Program-made: the position numbers and the translations under genes
The notes under the pieces: model-generated
What the model was told of the DNA's origin: nothing
The model's input: the letters and a program-made list of their open reading frames with translations, nothing else
Databases searched by the model: none
NCBI RefSeq assembly: GCF_014192475.1
Contig: NZ_JACHXZ010000002.1
Coordinates: forward strand, 540,524-604,523
DNA length: 64,000 bases
Direction: 5' to 3'
Source: Simiduia aestuariiviva
GTDB lineage: Bacteria; Pseudomonadota; Gammaproteobacteria; Pseudomonadales; Cellvibrionaceae
Part shown: piece after piece, positions 18,372 through 28,033 of the stretch
Numbering within the stretch: position 1 is the stretch's first letter
How the letters are laid out: every line of letters begins with the position of its first letter

Positions 18372-19652
18372 ATGGATACTGATAGCCTCTTGGCGCTCGA
18401 TCGCCAACTTTTGTGGCACCCCTATTCATCATTTAATAACCCGCCGCCAGTCTACCCCGTAAGGGCTGCGCAAGGGGTCTACATTGAACTCAGCGATGGC
18501 CGCAAATTAATTGATGGCATGAGCAGCTGGTGGTGTGTGCTGCATGGCTACAATCACCCCGCCATAAATCAAGCAATTAAAGATCAAGTCGATAAAGTTT
18601 CCCATGTCATGTTTGGCGGTTTCACCCACGAACCCGCGGTTTCACTGGCGCAAAAATTGGTCGCGTTAACGCCCGAGGGTCTTAATAAAGTATTTTTGGC
18701 AGATTCCGGTTCCGTGTCTGTAGAGGTCGCGCTAAAGATGGCACTGCAATTCTGGCGCTCTAAAGGACAACCCCAAAAGACGCGAATGCTCGCCCTTCAC
18801 AACGGCTATCACGGTGACACCTTCGGTGCCATGGCAGTATGCGACCCCGTCACCGGCATGCACCACTTATTCGCCGATGCCATGCCGCAGCATTTATTCG
18901 CCCCCTCGCCTAGCTGTGGCTTTAACGAACCCTGCGACGACGAGCACATTCAACCACTGCGCGAATTAATACAACAGCACCACACGACATTGGCCGCGCT
19001 AATTTTAGAGCCCATTGTTCAGGGCGCCGGCGGTATGCGGTTTTATTCACCGCAGTATTTGAAAGCGGCGCGCGCGCTGTGTGATGAGTATGGGCTACTG
19101 CTGATCGCCGATGAAATTGCCACCGGATTTGGGCGCACGGGCAAAATGTTTGCCTGTGAGCACGCTGGCATCAGCCCAGACATCTTATGCTTGGGCAAAG
19201 GTTTAACCGGTGGTTACATGACCTTAGCGGCAACCCTTTGCAACGATCGGGTTGCCCAGGGAATTTGCGATGGCGAAGCGGGCGTGTTTATGCATGGACC
19301 GACGTTTATGGGTAATCCATTGGCCTGTGCGGCCGCCAATGCCAGCCTGACCATTTTGACAGAGCAAGACTGGCAGAGCCGCGTGGCAACGATAGAACAG
19401 CAATTGCGTGAGGGGCTGGCGCCTTGCAGAGATTTGCCTGAGGTAGCGGAGGTTAGAGTGCTGGGTACCATCGGTGTGGTGGAGATGACGGCGCCAGTTG
19501 ACATGGCAGTGATTCAACGAAAATTTGTCGATCAAGGCGTGTGGGTTCGTCCGTTCGGCAGGTTGGTCTATGTCATGCCACCACTGATCATCAATGACAA
19601 AGAGCTCGCACTATTGACCTCCGCACTGTGCAGAGTACTCGCCAACTCCTAA
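18372..19652 (+). CDS. bioA: Adenosylmethionine-8-amino-7-oxononanoate aminotransferase
   Basis: PLP enzyme of biotin synthesis that uses S-adenosylmethionine as amino donor to make 7,8-diaminopelargonate. Motifs include LWHPYSSF, SSWWCVLHGYNHP, DSGSVSVEVALKMA and CLGKGLTGGYM with the PLP lysine. The length of about 426 residues is normal. A GTG at 18360 is also in frame; I prefer the ATG at 18372. The other bio genes are not here. The divergent DUF547 start is only 12 bp away, so the bioA promoter must lie inside the DUF547 coding region. Confidence 0.95.
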   Translation: MDTDSLLALDRQLLWHPYSSFNNPPPVYPVRAAQGVYIELSDGRKLIDGMSSWWCVLHGYNHPAINQAIKDQVDKVSHVMFGGFTHEPAVSLAQKLVALTPEGLNKVFLADSGSVSVEVALKMALQFWRSKGQPQKTRMLALHNGYHGDTFGAMAVCDPVTGMHHLFADAMPQHLFAPSPSCGFNEPCDDEHIQPLRELIQQHHTTLAALILEPIVQGAGGMRFYSPQYLKAARALCDEYGLLLIADEIATGFGRTGKMFACEHAGISPDILCLGKGLTGGYMTLAATLCNDRVAQGICDGEAGVFMHGPTFMGNPLACAAANASLTILTEQDWQSRVATIEQQLREGLAPCRDLPEVAEVRVLGTIGVVEMTAPVDMAVIQRKFVDQGVWVRPFGRLVYVMPPLIINDKELALLTSALCRVLANS

Positions 19653-19679
19653 CCATTACTCGCGCTCACATGACCCTAT

Positions 19680-19707
19680 AAAAAAGGCCACTTACGTGGC
19701 CTTGTTT
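19680..19707. terminator. Bidirectional terminator between bioA and trpS
   Basis: AAGGCCAC (19684-19691), loop TTAC, GTGGCCTT (19696-19703). An A run lies on the left and a T-rich run on the right, so it can serve both convergent genes. Confidence 0.8.
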
Positions 19708-19719
19708 ATTCACATGTCG

Positions 19720-20727
19720 CTATCGAATAGGTTTGATTCCCACCGCCTCGCGGACTTTCTGCAGCAGCGGCACACTATAAGCGCGTGCTTTTTCAGCACC
19801 CTTTTGTAGCTCACGCTCAACATGGACCGGATCATCTAACAGCATTTTATAGCGCTCTCGCGCCTCCGCGAGCTGATCGTTTATTAATGCATGCAATTGT
19901 TTCTTCGCCTCGCCCCACGCAATACCTGCTGCAAACTCATCGCGCATGTACTGGGTTTGCTCCGGTGTTGCAAATGCTTGCCAGATTTGAAATACCGTGG
20001 CGTCGTCTGGATCTTTTGGATCGCCGGGCTCCAACAAATTTGTTTTAATTTTATTGATGTGTTTTTTGAGCGGCTTTTCTTCCAAAAACAGCGGAATGGT
20101 ATTGCCGTAGCTCTTGCTCATTTTGCGGCCATCTAGGCCCTGTAAAACGGCCACATGGTCATCCACCACGGCCTCGGGCAATGTGAAGATCTCGCCATAG
20201 TGATGATTAAAGCGCGCTGCAATATCGCGTGCCATTTCTACATGTTGAATTTGATCGCGCCCAACCGGCACCTTATGGGCATTGAACATCAAGATATCGG
20301 CAGCCATTAACACGGGGTAGCTGTACAACCCCATGGTGATCCCAAAATCGGTATCCTCGCCCGCCTCTTCATTGGCGGCGACGGCTGCTTTGTAGGCGTG
20401 TGCACGATTCATCAAGCCCTTGGCCGCCATGCAAGTTAGCACCCAGCACAGCTCTGGAATTTCCGGCACATCCGACTGACGATAAAACACAACGTTATCG
20501 GTATTTAAACCCAGGGCCAGCCAAGTTGCGGCTATTTCACGCGTGGACTGATGAACAAGGTCAGGCGCCTGGCATTTAATCAGCGCGTGGAAATCCGCCA
20601 GAAAATAAAACGACAGGTTATTCGTGTCATGGCTGGCTTCAATGGCTGGGCGGATGGCGCCAACATAATTACCTAAATGGGGGGTTCCCGTTGTGGTGAT
20701 GCCGGTCAAAATCCGCTGCTTGGTCAT
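19720..20727 (-). CDS. trpS: Tryptophan--tRNA ligase
   Basis: Class I aminoacyl-tRNA synthetase of 335 residues that charges tRNA-Trp. The HIGH-type signature is [11 protein letters not shown] near residue 14, and KMSKSYGN is near residue 195. It is the last gene of the long minus-strand series from tsaB and lies about 70 bp after the DUF3524 glycosyltransferase gene. It ends at a bidirectional terminator. Confidence 0.97.
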   Translation of the reverse strand: MTKQRILTGITTTGTPHLGNYVGAIRPAIEASHDTNNLSFYFLADFHALIKCQAPDLVHQSTREIAATWLALGLNTDNVVFYRQSDVPEIPELCWVLTCMAAKGLMNRAHAYKAAVAANEEAGEDTDFGITMGLYSYPVLMAADILMFNAHKVPVGRDQIQHVEMARDIAARFNHHYGEIFTLPEAVVDDHVAVLQGLDGRKMSKSYGNTIPLFLEEKPLKKHINKIKTNLLEPGDPKDPDDATVFQIWQAFATPEQTQYMRDEFAAGIAWGEAKKQLHALINDQLAEARERYKMLLDDPVHVERELQKGAEKARAYSVPLLQKVREAVGIKPIR

Positions 20728-20798
20728 AGTGCTAAAAACTCTGGCTGTTGGCTAAGGGCGCGTATGATACCTGCAAATACCCTACAGGTGGAGCCCGG

Positions 20799-21923
20799 CT
20801 AGGTCAGCAAGTCCCGAAACAGGGATGCATACTTGGGTTGCAACTGATCCCAACTGAGGGCCAGTGCGGCGCGGTATGCCTGCTGGTGAGACTCGACCAA
20901 TTGGTCGCGACGCTCAAAATCAGCAATCTGCTCACCTAATAATTCCGCCAGTGCTTGCGTCTCTCGCGCCGAATCCTGAGGGTAAGACGGGTAGAATTTT
21001 GCGGCGTCAGGTTCAAACCATTCGGGATAGGCCAAGCGTGCTGGCAGCACCGGCACACAGCCCCTTGCTGCCGCTTCCAATACAGACAACCCTTGGAAAT
21101 CATGCACTGCGGTGGACACCACCCAATGGCTTTCGTCTAGCAGTCGGTGATATGTCGATAGGTCTACTTGGTATCCCCAAGTACCCAACCAACCCTCTTC
21201 AATTAACAGCTGCTTTAATCCGTCAAATACGGGTGGCACACGCCGAAATTGCTGACCTACCACATGTACTTTCAACCTCGTCACTCGCCCGCGCAAATGC
21301 GCCAGCGCCTCAAAAAGCCGTTCTGGTGCTTTATCGTGTTCCCAGCGATGATTCCAAATAATCGTTGGACAATGGCCGCGTTGGGCTATTGGAACATAGG
21401 CCGATGGCGGCAGCGGCACAGGTAAAACCCGTGATTTTTGACGGAGTCTGGACGCCAATTCCGCTGGCACACCGTCTGGCAGACGATCTGCCAAACTCTG
21501 TACGCCATCTAGAAACGAAGCGCGGTTAAACTCTGAATTAAATACCAAGGCATCAGCGGCGACCGCGCTGTAAAGCGTCATCATTTGGGGCTCTAGGCGC
21601 TCTTGCTGAATGGCATTTCCGGGGTAGGCGAATTGATTTTCATGGAAATACAGTGCACAGGGGACATTGACCAGTGAAGGCACAAAGCTTTTGAGCCCCA
21701 CCACATCCGTCATCGACGTGGCGAGGATCAAGTCATAGGGTTGCGCTAATAGGTCCTGGTAGCGATCTACCAGTGAAAGCGCGTTGCCACGTATTCGCCA
21801 ATTGAAATAGCGCGCGGGTAAGGTAAGCAATTGCCAGTCCCAGCTGGCAAAGGCGCTGATAACGCCAGAACACCAAAAAGCGTGACTTTGTGCGTGATAA
21901 GCCGAGATTAACAGGCAGCGCAC
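20799..21923 (-). CDS. DUF3524/GTDC1-type glycosyltransferase (tRNA-queuosine mannosyltransferase-like)
   Basis: The 374-residue GT-B-type protein begins MRCLLISAYHAQSHAFWC, a hallmark of the DUF3524 family. ATSMTDVVGLKSF and ALYFHENQFAYP follow. The C-terminal half has IIWNHRWEHDKAPERLF, HVVGQQFRRVPPVF and FQGLSVLEAAARGCVPVLP, which form the nucleotide-sugar site. The animal relative GTDC1 (QTMAN) mannosylates queuosine in tRNA-Asp. Whether bacterial members do so is not settled to my knowledge. It starts 14 bp after the cyclic-nucleotide-binding/rhodanese gene and lies before trpS. Confidence 0.82.
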   Translation of the reverse strand: MRCLLISAYHAQSHAFWCSGVISAFASWDWQLLTLPARYFNWRIRGNALSLVDRYQDLLAQPYDLILATSMTDVVGLKSFVPSLVNVPCALYFHENQFAYPGNAIQQERLEPQMMTLYSAVAADALVFNSEFNRASFLDGVQSLADRLPDGVPAELASRLRQKSRVLPVPLPPSAYVPIAQRGHCPTIIWNHRWEHDKAPERLFEALAHLRGRVTRLKVHVVGQQFRRVPPVFDGLKQLLIEEGWLGTWGYQVDLSTYHRLLDESHWVVSTAVHDFQGLSVLEAAARGCVPVLPARLAYPEWFEPDAAKFYPSYPQDSARETQALAELLGEQIADFERRDQLVESHQQAYRAALALSWDQLQPKYASLFRDLLT

Positions 21924-21937
21924 GCTGACTTAACGCC

Positions 21938-22948
21938 TTAATACAATTCATTTGCACAGGACAAAATAGAGCAATCGAGCCCCGCCTGATTGAAGAGATA
22001 GGCGGCCACCTCAGCGCGGCGGCCACCGTCGCCGGTGATCAAGTAATTGATACCGGTCTCCAAACGATCCAAGCGGCCACGCAGGCCTCCGAGGGGCATA
22101 TTCGCCGCGCCAGCCACGTGCCCACAACGGTATTCCATGGGCAACCGCACATCGATTAGTTTAAAAGCACCCTGCTTTTCCAACGAGGCCCAAGCCTTGG
22201 CGTCCACAAATTGCAAAATCGGCTCCTGCAACAGAACGCGGAAGTCTTCTTTGGTTAAGCGCATAACGCCACCGCTGGACTGGGCGATCACCGACGCGTT
22301 GCGCACGGCATCGCCGACGAGTGCTTCCTCACCAAAATAATGACCGGGGCGCAACACCACATCTAAGGTTTGGCTGCGCGATTCGACCGCCACCCGGCCC
22401 TTTTCCAACACGTAAAAATAGTCGCCCTGCTCACCCTCTTGAATCAACACATCGCCGGGCTCAAATTCCACCCATTCAAATTTGGCAAACAATTCCTGCA
22501 AGTTAGCGGGCGGGACTTTATTGAACAGGGGTGACTCCAACAGACAAGACATCCAATCTTGATGCTCTTCACCTGCCTGCTCGACTTTCTTCTCCACCGT
22601 CGATTCGGTATAGGCCAAGACCAAATCGAGAAATTCCTTATCGATGCGAAATACCACAACTGGCTCTTTTGCCACACCGGAGACAGGAGAAGGCGACAAT
22701 AAATTTAAGGGCTGCCTTGCGCGTTCGGTGCCAGCCTGAATAACTTCCGATTCAAAGTCAGCCGCAATAAGATCTACACTGCCCGAAACTAAATAGTAAT
22801 TTTCGGCCAAGGGTTTGCCGCGCTTAAATACGAGTGTTCCGCGCTCTAGTTCAAACAGTTCCAAATGATCCATTAAGCGCTGGAGATACTCCTCACTCAA
22901 TGTGCTAAAAGGCTCATATTTGGCCAATGCTTCTAGGTCAAACGACAT
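21938..22948 (-). CDS. Tandem cyclic-nucleotide-binding domains fused to a degenerate rhodanese domain
   Basis: The 336-residue protein has three parts. A first CNB-like domain (about 14-110) lacks a clear phosphate cassette. A second CNB domain (about 140-245) has FGEEALVGDAVRNAS, which keeps the Glu and Arg that hold cyclic nucleotide. A rhodanese domain (about 255-336) has LIDVRLPMEYRCGHVAGAANMP. In the rhodanese active loop the catalytic cysteine position reads Thr (ITGDGGRRAE), so sulfur transfer is unlikely. It has no DNA-binding domain. It is probably a cAMP- or c-di-GMP-sensing regulatory protein; the partner is unknown. Confidence 0.84.
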   Translation of the reverse strand: MSFDLEALAKYEPFSTLSEEYLQRLMDHLELFELERGTLVFKRGKPLAENYYLVSGSVDLIAADFESEVIQAGTERARQPLNLLSPSPVSGVAKEPVVVFRIDKEFLDLVLAYTESTVEKKVEQAGEEHQDWMSCLLESPLFNKVPPANLQELFAKFEWVEFEPGDVLIQEGEQGDYFYVLEKGRVAVESRSQTLDVVLRPGHYFGEEALVGDAVRNASVIAQSSGGVMRLTKEDFRVLLQEPILQFVDAKAWASLEKQGAFKLIDVRLPMEYRCGHVAGAANMPLGGLRGRLDRLETGINYLITGDGGRRAEVAAYLFNQAGLDCSILSCANELY

Positions 22949-22971
22949 GACAACTCCGGATAGATTTCGCG

Positions 22972-24258
22972 TTAGTGGGCAGAAAAATGTGCGCGCAACA
23001 CTTTGATCAGATCAACCATATCGGTTGTTCCGGCCGTTTCTCTGATGGAGTGCATTCCCCAGGTAGGCATACCCACATCAAGTGTTCGCAAGCCAATTTC
23101 AGCGGCCGTAATAGGCCCAATTGTGCTGCCGCAAGCCATGTCTGAACGAACCACAAATGCTTGCACGGGAACATTTAACTGCTGACACAAATGTCGGAAG
23201 TATGCACTGGTTTCGCTATTGCTGGCGTAGCGCTGGTTCGCATTTACTTTGATCACCGGCCCTTTGTTCAGCAGCGGCCCATGATTTTGATCATGTTTAT
23301 CAGCATAGTTCGGATGGATCCCATGAGCATTGTCTGCAGAGATCATCATAGATCGATCAATTGCACGATTGCGGGCATCCGAGTCTGGCAGCAGACGCTC
23401 CAGAAACTGACGCAACATGGGGCCCTGGGCACCACACGCAGACATACTGCCGACTTCTTCGTGATCATTACAAATTAACAATTGACTCTGGCCTGGCTCA
23501 GACGCGAGCAACGCTTCTAACCCTACGAAACAGCTCAACAAGTTGTCTAGGCGCGCGCCCACGAAAAATTCTTGATTCAAACCAAGGTTGGCTGCCGGCT
23601 GGGTGTCGAAAAAGCTCAGCTCATAGTCGAGTACTTGAGCTAGATCATCACAGCCTTCAGCCACCAGCTGTTCCGCCAGCAAACTTCTAAAATCGGGTTT
23701 AGTGTCAGGGCCAGCTAACTGTGCCAACACCGGCGGAATATCGGTTTGGGGATTGATAGATCGACTTTTATTGACCTCGCGATCTAGATGAATAGCGAGA
23801 CTGGGTATGGTGGCGATTGGCCTGACAAAATTCACTAACGCAGCACGGCGCTCGCCTTGTTTATCGAGGTAATTCACTCGGCCCGCCAAGGACAAATCGC
23901 GATCAAACCACGGGGCAAGCAACACTCCGCCATAGACTTCCACGCCAAGCTGATAATAGCCTTGACTGTTGATCTCTGGGTTGGGCTTAACCTTCAAACA
24001 TGGGCTATCGGTGTGGGCGCCGACCATGTGGATGCCATCTTTTACCGGGTTATCACCGTGCACATAGGCGATCAGTGACGACCCATTGCGCACTACATAG
24101 TATTTCCCACCCGGTGAAAACGTCCAGGTGTCGCCTTCGTCTAAGGGCTTAAAACCCGCCGCTTCCAACTGCACAACCATCGATTGCACCGCGTGAAATG
24201 GCGTCGGAGACGCTTGTAAAAAATCAATCAGCTTTTGAGTGATGGCTAGATTCGCCAT
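22972..24258 (-). CDS. apeB: M18 family aminopeptidase
   Basis: Zinc-dependent cytoplasmic aminopeptidase of about 428 residues. Metal and catalytic motifs are [13 protein letters not shown] near residue 80, NDHEEVGS near 260 and, towards the C-terminus, [14 protein letters not shown]. The frame is open to 24348. The ATG at 24258 ([15 protein letters not shown]) matches the family and avoids overlap with the VOC gene that ends at 24284; GAGGA lies 10 bases upstream. It probably takes part in peptide turnover. Confidence 0.94.
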   Translation of the reverse strand: MANLAITQKLIDFLQASPTPFHAVQSMVVQLEAAGFKPLDEGDTWTFSPGGKYYVVRNGSSLIAYVHGDNPVKDGIHMVGAHTDSPCLKVKPNPEINSQGYYQLGVEVYGGVLLAPWFDRDLSLAGRVNYLDKQGERRAALVNFVRPIATIPSLAIHLDREVNKSRSINPQTDIPPVLAQLAGPDTKPDFRSLLAEQLVAEGCDDLAQVLDYELSFFDTQPAANLGLNQEFFVGARLDNLLSCFVGLEALLASEPGQSQLLICNDHEEVGSMSACGAQGPMLRQFLERLLPDSDARNRAIDRSMMISADNAHGIHPNYADKHDQNHGPLLNKGPVIKVNANQRYASNSETSAYFRHLCQQLNVPVQAFVVRSDMACGSTIGPITAAEIGLRTLDVGMPTWGMHSIRETAGTTDMVDLIKVLRAHFSAH

Positions 24259-24283
24259 AGCTACATTTTCCTCGTTTATACGC

Positions 24284-24658
24284 CTAGGCAGGCTCGGGCG
24301 GCTGCCACAGTTCAATTTTGTTGCCGGCGGGATCCATGAACCAGCCAAAGGTGCCGTATTCGCTCGATTCAGTGTCGTCCATCACCGCTGCTCCCCCACG
24401 CTTCACCTGATCTAGGCAAGCTTTCACATCATCAACCACCAAATTGATCATGAAATCTTTACGGCTGGGCTCAAAATAGGTCGTCTCTTCCTTAAATGGG
24501 GAAAACACATTATAGGCGCCTGGCGGCAGCGCTTTGACATCGAGCTGTGCGCCCCACTCTGCCATAGACATCCCCAAATGCGCGTTGTACCAATCAATCA
24601 ATGCTTTGGGATCTTTTGCCTTAAAAAACACACCACCTAAACCAAGTACCTGCCCCAT
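24284..24658 (-). CDS. VOC (glyoxalase/bleomycin resistance) family protein
   Basis: The 124-residue protein has two beta-alpha-beta-beta-beta repeats typical of the vicinal oxygen chelate fold. [24 protein letters not shown] is the N-terminal repeat and [16 protein letters not shown] the C-terminal one, with the metal-ligand Glu in IELW. The substrate is unknown. It lies 11 bp after the beta-hydroxyacid dehydrogenase gene and is probably cotranscribed. Confidence 0.87.
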   Translation of the reverse strand: MGQVLGLGGVFFKAKDPKALIDWYNAHLGMSMAEWGAQLDVKALPPGAYNVFSPFKEETTYFEPSRKDFMINLVVDDVKACLDQVKRGGAAVMDDTESSEYGTFGWFMDPAGNKIELWQPPEPA

Positions 24659-24669
24659 ACCACCTCCGG

Positions 24670-25548
24670 CTAGCTTTTTTGAGTCGACGCTTTTAAGCGC
24701 GTCAATAAGCTGGAAGTATCCCAGCGATTGCCGCCCATAGCCTGAACATCGCCATAAAATTGATCTACCAGTGCTGTTACCGGCAAACGCGCCCCATTGT
24801 TACGCGCCTCTGTGAGCACAATTCCCAGATCTTTGCGCATCCAATCGACCGCAAAGCCGTGCTCATACTCGTTGGCGAGCATCGTTTTATAGCGGTTTTC
24901 CATCTGCCAAGACTGTGCAGCGCCTTTGGAAATCACTTCAATGACTGCCTCGGCATCTAAGCCCGCGGCCTCCGCAAAGTGTAACCCTTCGGCCAACCCT
25001 TGGACGACACCGGCGATGCAAATTTGATTCACCATCTTACACAGCTGTCCACTGCCGGATGGCCCCAATCTTTTTACCGAGCGCGCAAAGTGTTGAATGA
25101 GGGGGCGTACCTTATCAAACGCCACCCCATCACCGCCAACCATTACCGTTAACTGTCCATTTTCGGCACCGGCCTGACCGCCACTGACGGGCGCATCTAA
25201 AAACTCGACGCCTTGAGCCTGTGCCAATACAGCCAGCTCGCGGGCAACTTCTGCTGATGCTGTGGTGTTATCTACTACGATAGCGCCCGCCTTCGAGCCA
25301 GCTAGAACACCGGTTTTGCCAAGCATCACAGAACGCAGGTCGTCATCATTGCCGACGCACACAAAAATAACGTCGGCGGATGTAGCCGCGGCCATGGGCG
25401 TTTCTGCCAATACACCGCCGAATTCCTGCACCCAACTCTCGGCCTTCGCCAAGGTGCGGTTGTAGACGGTGGTTTCAACGCCCGCTTTTTGCAAATGACC
25501 GGCCATGGGATAGCCCATGACACCCAATCCGATAAACGCAGCTTTCAT
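24670..25548 (-). CDS. NAD(P)-dependent beta-hydroxyacid dehydrogenase
   Basis: The 292-residue member of the 3-hydroxyisobutyrate/tartronate semialdehyde reductase family has a Rossmann GLGVMGYPMAGHL at the start. The substrate loop DAPVSGGQAGAENGQL is near residue 118, and the catalytic Lys is in KMVNQI near residue 170. The substrate cannot be fixed. No valine-degradation or glyoxylate genes lie nearby. It is followed within 11 bp by the VOC gene, and uppP ends 40 bp upstream. Confidence 0.9.
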   Translation of the reverse strand: MKAAFIGLGVMGYPMAGHLQKAGVETTVYNRTLAKAESWVQEFGGVLAETPMAAATSADVIFVCVGNDDDLRSVMLGKTGVLAGSKAGAIVVDNTTASAEVARELAVLAQAQGVEFLDAPVSGGQAGAENGQLTVMVGGDGVAFDKVRPLIQHFARSVKRLGPSGSGQLCKMVNQICIAGVVQGLAEGLHFAEAAGLDAEAVIEVISKGAAQSWQMENRYKTMLANEYEHGFAVDWMRKDLGIVLTEARNNGARLPVTALVDQFYGDVQAMGGNRWDTSSLLTRLKASTQKS

Positions 25549-25588
25549 CGGCTCTCCTTAATATCTATTTCAACTTAAACAAAAAGTT

Positions 25589-26383
25589 CTATTGCCAAAA
25601 AAGCACAAGCAACAAAGTGCCCAATATCAACCTGTACCAAACAAAGGGCATCATCCCAATTCTACTAATCAACTGCATGAAGAAATGAATGCATGCATAG
25701 GCGCTGAGTGCCGACAGCACAAAACCGACACCAAGCACCGGCCAATCCACCTCAGGCACACTGATCAATTGATAGCTAAGATAAGCGGCACTGGCGGCGA
25801 TAATAGGTATGGAAAGCAAAAACGAAAAGCGCGCGGCATCGACCCGGCTAAAACCCAACAGCAATGCCGCTGTCATAGTAATCCCTGAGCGTGAAGTGCC
25901 GGGGATCAGAGCCAACACCTGAGCAAAACCAATTATCACGGCACATGACAACGTCATTTGCAGCAAAGTGTTCGAGCCACCGCCTCGCCGATCTGCGAAA
26001 CCGAGTAAAAGACCAAACACAATCGTCGCCCAAGCAATCACCCACGCCGAGCGCAGGTGCATCTCGATATAATCTTTGCCAAGGAAACCCGCAATACCTG
26101 CCGGTAGTGTAGCCGCGGCCAGCATCCAGACCAAATCGCTGTTGTGGCTGCGCCGACCTCCGATAGACAAAAACCAATCGCCCGCCAGCACCAACAAATC
26201 GCGCCTAAAATAGGTAACCACCGCCAACAAACTGCCGAAATGCACCGCCACATCAAATGCTAACCCTTGGTCGGGCCAGCCCAGCAAGGCCTGTGGCAAA
26301 ATTAAATGAGCCGAGCTGGAAATGGGCAAAAACTCAGTCAATCCCTGAATAAGTGCCAGCAGTAAAACCTGTAGCCAATCCAT
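25589..26383 (-). CDS. uppP: Undecaprenyl-diphosphate phosphatase
   Basis: Integral membrane enzyme (BacA family) of 264 residues with about eight membrane segments. It recycles undecaprenyl pyrophosphate to the monophosphate carrier for cell-wall synthesis. Catalytic motifs are TEFLPISSSAHL near residue 16 and PGTSRSGITMTAALLLG near 165. It lies 27 bp after tsaB. Confidence 0.96.
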   Translation of the reverse strand: MDWLQVLLLALIQGLTEFLPISSSAHLILPQALLGWPDQGLAFDVAVHFGSLLAVVTYFRRDLLVLAGDWFLSIGGRRSHNSDLVWMLAAATLPAGIAGFLGKDYIEMHLRSAWVIAWATIVFGLLLGFADRRGGGSNTLLQMTLSCAVIIGFAQVLALIPGTSRSGITMTAALLLGFSRVDAARFSFLLSIPIIAASAAYLSYQLISVPEVDWPVLGVGFVLSALSAYACIHFFMQLISRIGMMPFVWYRLILGTLLLVLFWQ

Positions 26384-26410
26384 GCCTACTCCAAAATATT
26401 AATGGGGGAC

Positions 26411-27100
26411 TTAAAGTGAAGTAGTACGCACGCGGGTGCGCTTTTGCCAACTGACGCTATCGCGCAAATATACCGGCAACGCTTGGGTTGCACAGATTGG
26501 CATGACGTCGCCCTGCAATGCGAGCGTCAACACATCCTGAGCATCGGGCTCAATGTCAATCTGACACACGCTGGCTCGTTCAATGCCTGACGGTGCCAGT
26601 TGCCAGCCACTGCCACATATAGCATCTGCTTCACACAATGCTGCTGGCCATTGATCTACCGCAACCAGCAACTCATCCCCTAGCGCCGTGACTCTATTGC
26701 CATCAACACTAAATCGCGCGCCATAAATTTCGTCCATGCGAGCATCCACTGCCACCGCCAATGTACCTGAAAACTCAGCGTGAGAGCGTGCAAATCCCTG
26801 TGCGATAGTGGCCAAGCTAGAAACCGGGATGACTGGGCGATCGGCGCCAAATGCCAGACCTTGCACAACACCCGTTGCAACGCGCAAACCGGTAAACGAG
26901 CCAGGGCCGCGGCCGAAGGCGAAACAATCCAGTTCAGACGCGCCAATGCCGGCCTCAGCCAACACCTCGTGAACCATGGGTAACAGTCGCTGCATATGAC
27001 CTCTTGGGGTCAGGGCAAACCGATGAATACGGTGATTTCCGAGAGCTAGGGCCACGGAACAGGCATTTGAAGACGTATCGAGTGCGAGAATGCGGCGCAT
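26411..27100 (-). CDS. tsaB: tRNA threonylcarbamoyladenosine biosynthesis protein TsaB
   Basis: An ASKHA-fold scaffold of 229 residues that with TsaD and TsaE makes t6A37 in ANN-decoding tRNAs. ILALDTSSNACSVAL opens the protein, and FGRGPGSFTGLRVATGVVQGLAF near residue 65 is diagnostic. It heads the minus-strand run to trpS. The terminator of the upstream histone-like gene lies about 60 bp before the start. Confidence 0.95.
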   Translation of the reverse strand: MRRILALDTSSNACSVALALGNHRIHRFALTPRGHMQRLLPMVHEVLAEAGIGASELDCFAFGRGPGSFTGLRVATGVVQGLAFGADRPVIPVSSLATIAQGFARSHAEFSGTLAVAVDARMDEIYGARFSVDGNRVTALGDELLVAVDQWPAALCEADAICGSGWQLAPSGIERASVCQIDIEPDAQDVLTLALQGDVMPICATQALPVYLRDSVSWQKRTRVRTTSL

Positions 27101-27162
27101 GATGATATTTTACAAAGAATACGGAACCGCATTTTCCCAGAAAACAGGCCTTTGCGCACCCC

Positions 27163-27188
27163 AAAAAAAATCCCCCTTGCGGGGGATT
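27163..27188 (-). terminator. Rho-independent terminator of the histone-like gene
   Basis: On the minus strand AATCCCCC-GCAA-GGGGGATT is followed by T8. It begins 6 bp after the stop of the lysine/alanine-rich gene. Confidence 0.88.
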
Positions 27189-27193
27189 CAGTG

Positions 27194-28033
27194 TTACTTC
27201 GCTTTCTTCTTGCGGCCGCGCGTAGCCGCTTTTTTACGAGCCGGCGCCCGCTTCGGTTTTGCCGCTTTAGGCTTTGCCTTGGCCTTCGCTTTTCTAGCCT
27301 TGGGTTTGGCCGTTGCGCGCTTGGCCGCTGCCTTTGCTTTCGCTGCCGCTTTGCGCGCTGCTACTTTCTCTTTTGCTGCCGCTTTTTTGGCGGCGGTCTT
27401 GGCCTTGGCTGCGGCCTTTTTGGCTGCTGCCTTGGCCTTGGCGGCTGCTTTCTTAGCTGCTGCTGCGGCCTTTGCCTTTTCTTTCTTCTCAATGGCCGCT
27501 AACTTTGCCTTAACCTTCTTGGCTGTGGCCTTAACCTTTTTCGCATTGGCGGCAGCGCGCTTCTTCAGCCACTTGCCTTCAAAGGCTTTCATTGCTTTGG
27601 CTAAATCAGCCTCAGCCTTGGCCGCTAGCGACGCTTTTAAGGTTTCAACCTTAGCCATAGCAGCATCGACTCGAGCTTGAGCTTTCGCCTCTGCCTTCAA
27701 CTTTGCTAGCTTTTCTTTGGCATCGGACATCTTCGCCTTTGCAGACTGCATCGCATTGGACATCTTAGAAACTGCATTACCGGCGGTAACAGCGGCTCTC
27801 TTGTCCATTGCTTTGCCCGATTTAGCGGACTTTTTCTTTGCTGCGGCTGCCTTTTTACGAGCCGCTGCCATAGCTTTGGCTTGCGCTGCCATTTCTTTAG
27901 TGAGTTTGTCTACCGTAGCTTGCGCTTTGGTCATTGCGGGTGAAGCGGGTTTTGAAGTGCGTACGGATTTCGCCTTTGCAGGTGCTTTTTTCGCACCGCG
28001 CTTAGCAGCGGTCTTTTTTGCTACTCGTGCCAT
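27194..28033 (-). CDS. Histone H1-like lysine/alanine-rich protein
   Basis: The 279-residue strongly basic protein is made largely of Lys and Ala. The N-terminal 30 residues and the last 130 consist of AAKKA/KAKA-type repeats, as in eukaryotic H1 tails and in AlgP of Pseudomonas. The middle (about 35-155) is a helical, coiled-coil-like section (TVDKLTKEMAAQAKAM, MSNAMQSAKAKMSDAKEKL). It probably binds DNA or RNA non-specifically and affects nucleoid structure. Repeats of this sort change length easily. The family call rests on composition only. Confidence 0.85.
   Translation of the reverse strand: MARVAKKTAAKRGAKKAPAKAKSVRTSKPASPAMTKAQATVDKLTKEMAAQAKAMAAARKKAAAAKKKSAKSGKAMDKRAAVTAGNAVSKMSNAMQSAKAKMSDAKEKLAKLKAEAKAQARVDAAMAKVETLKASLAAKAEADLAKAMKAFEGKWLKKRAAANAKKVKATAKKVKAKLAAIEKKEKAKAAAAAKKAAAKAKAAAKKAAAKAKTAAKKAAAKEKVAARKAAAKAKAAAKRATAKPKARKAKAKAKPKAAKPKRAPARKKAATRGRKKKAK

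Noticed and set aside
27090-27680. A 196-codon plus-strand frame opposite the histone-like gene
   Set aside because: It is the antisense of a Lys/Ala-rich gene, whose codons read as Phe/Ala/Leu in this frame. No ribosome site or family features.
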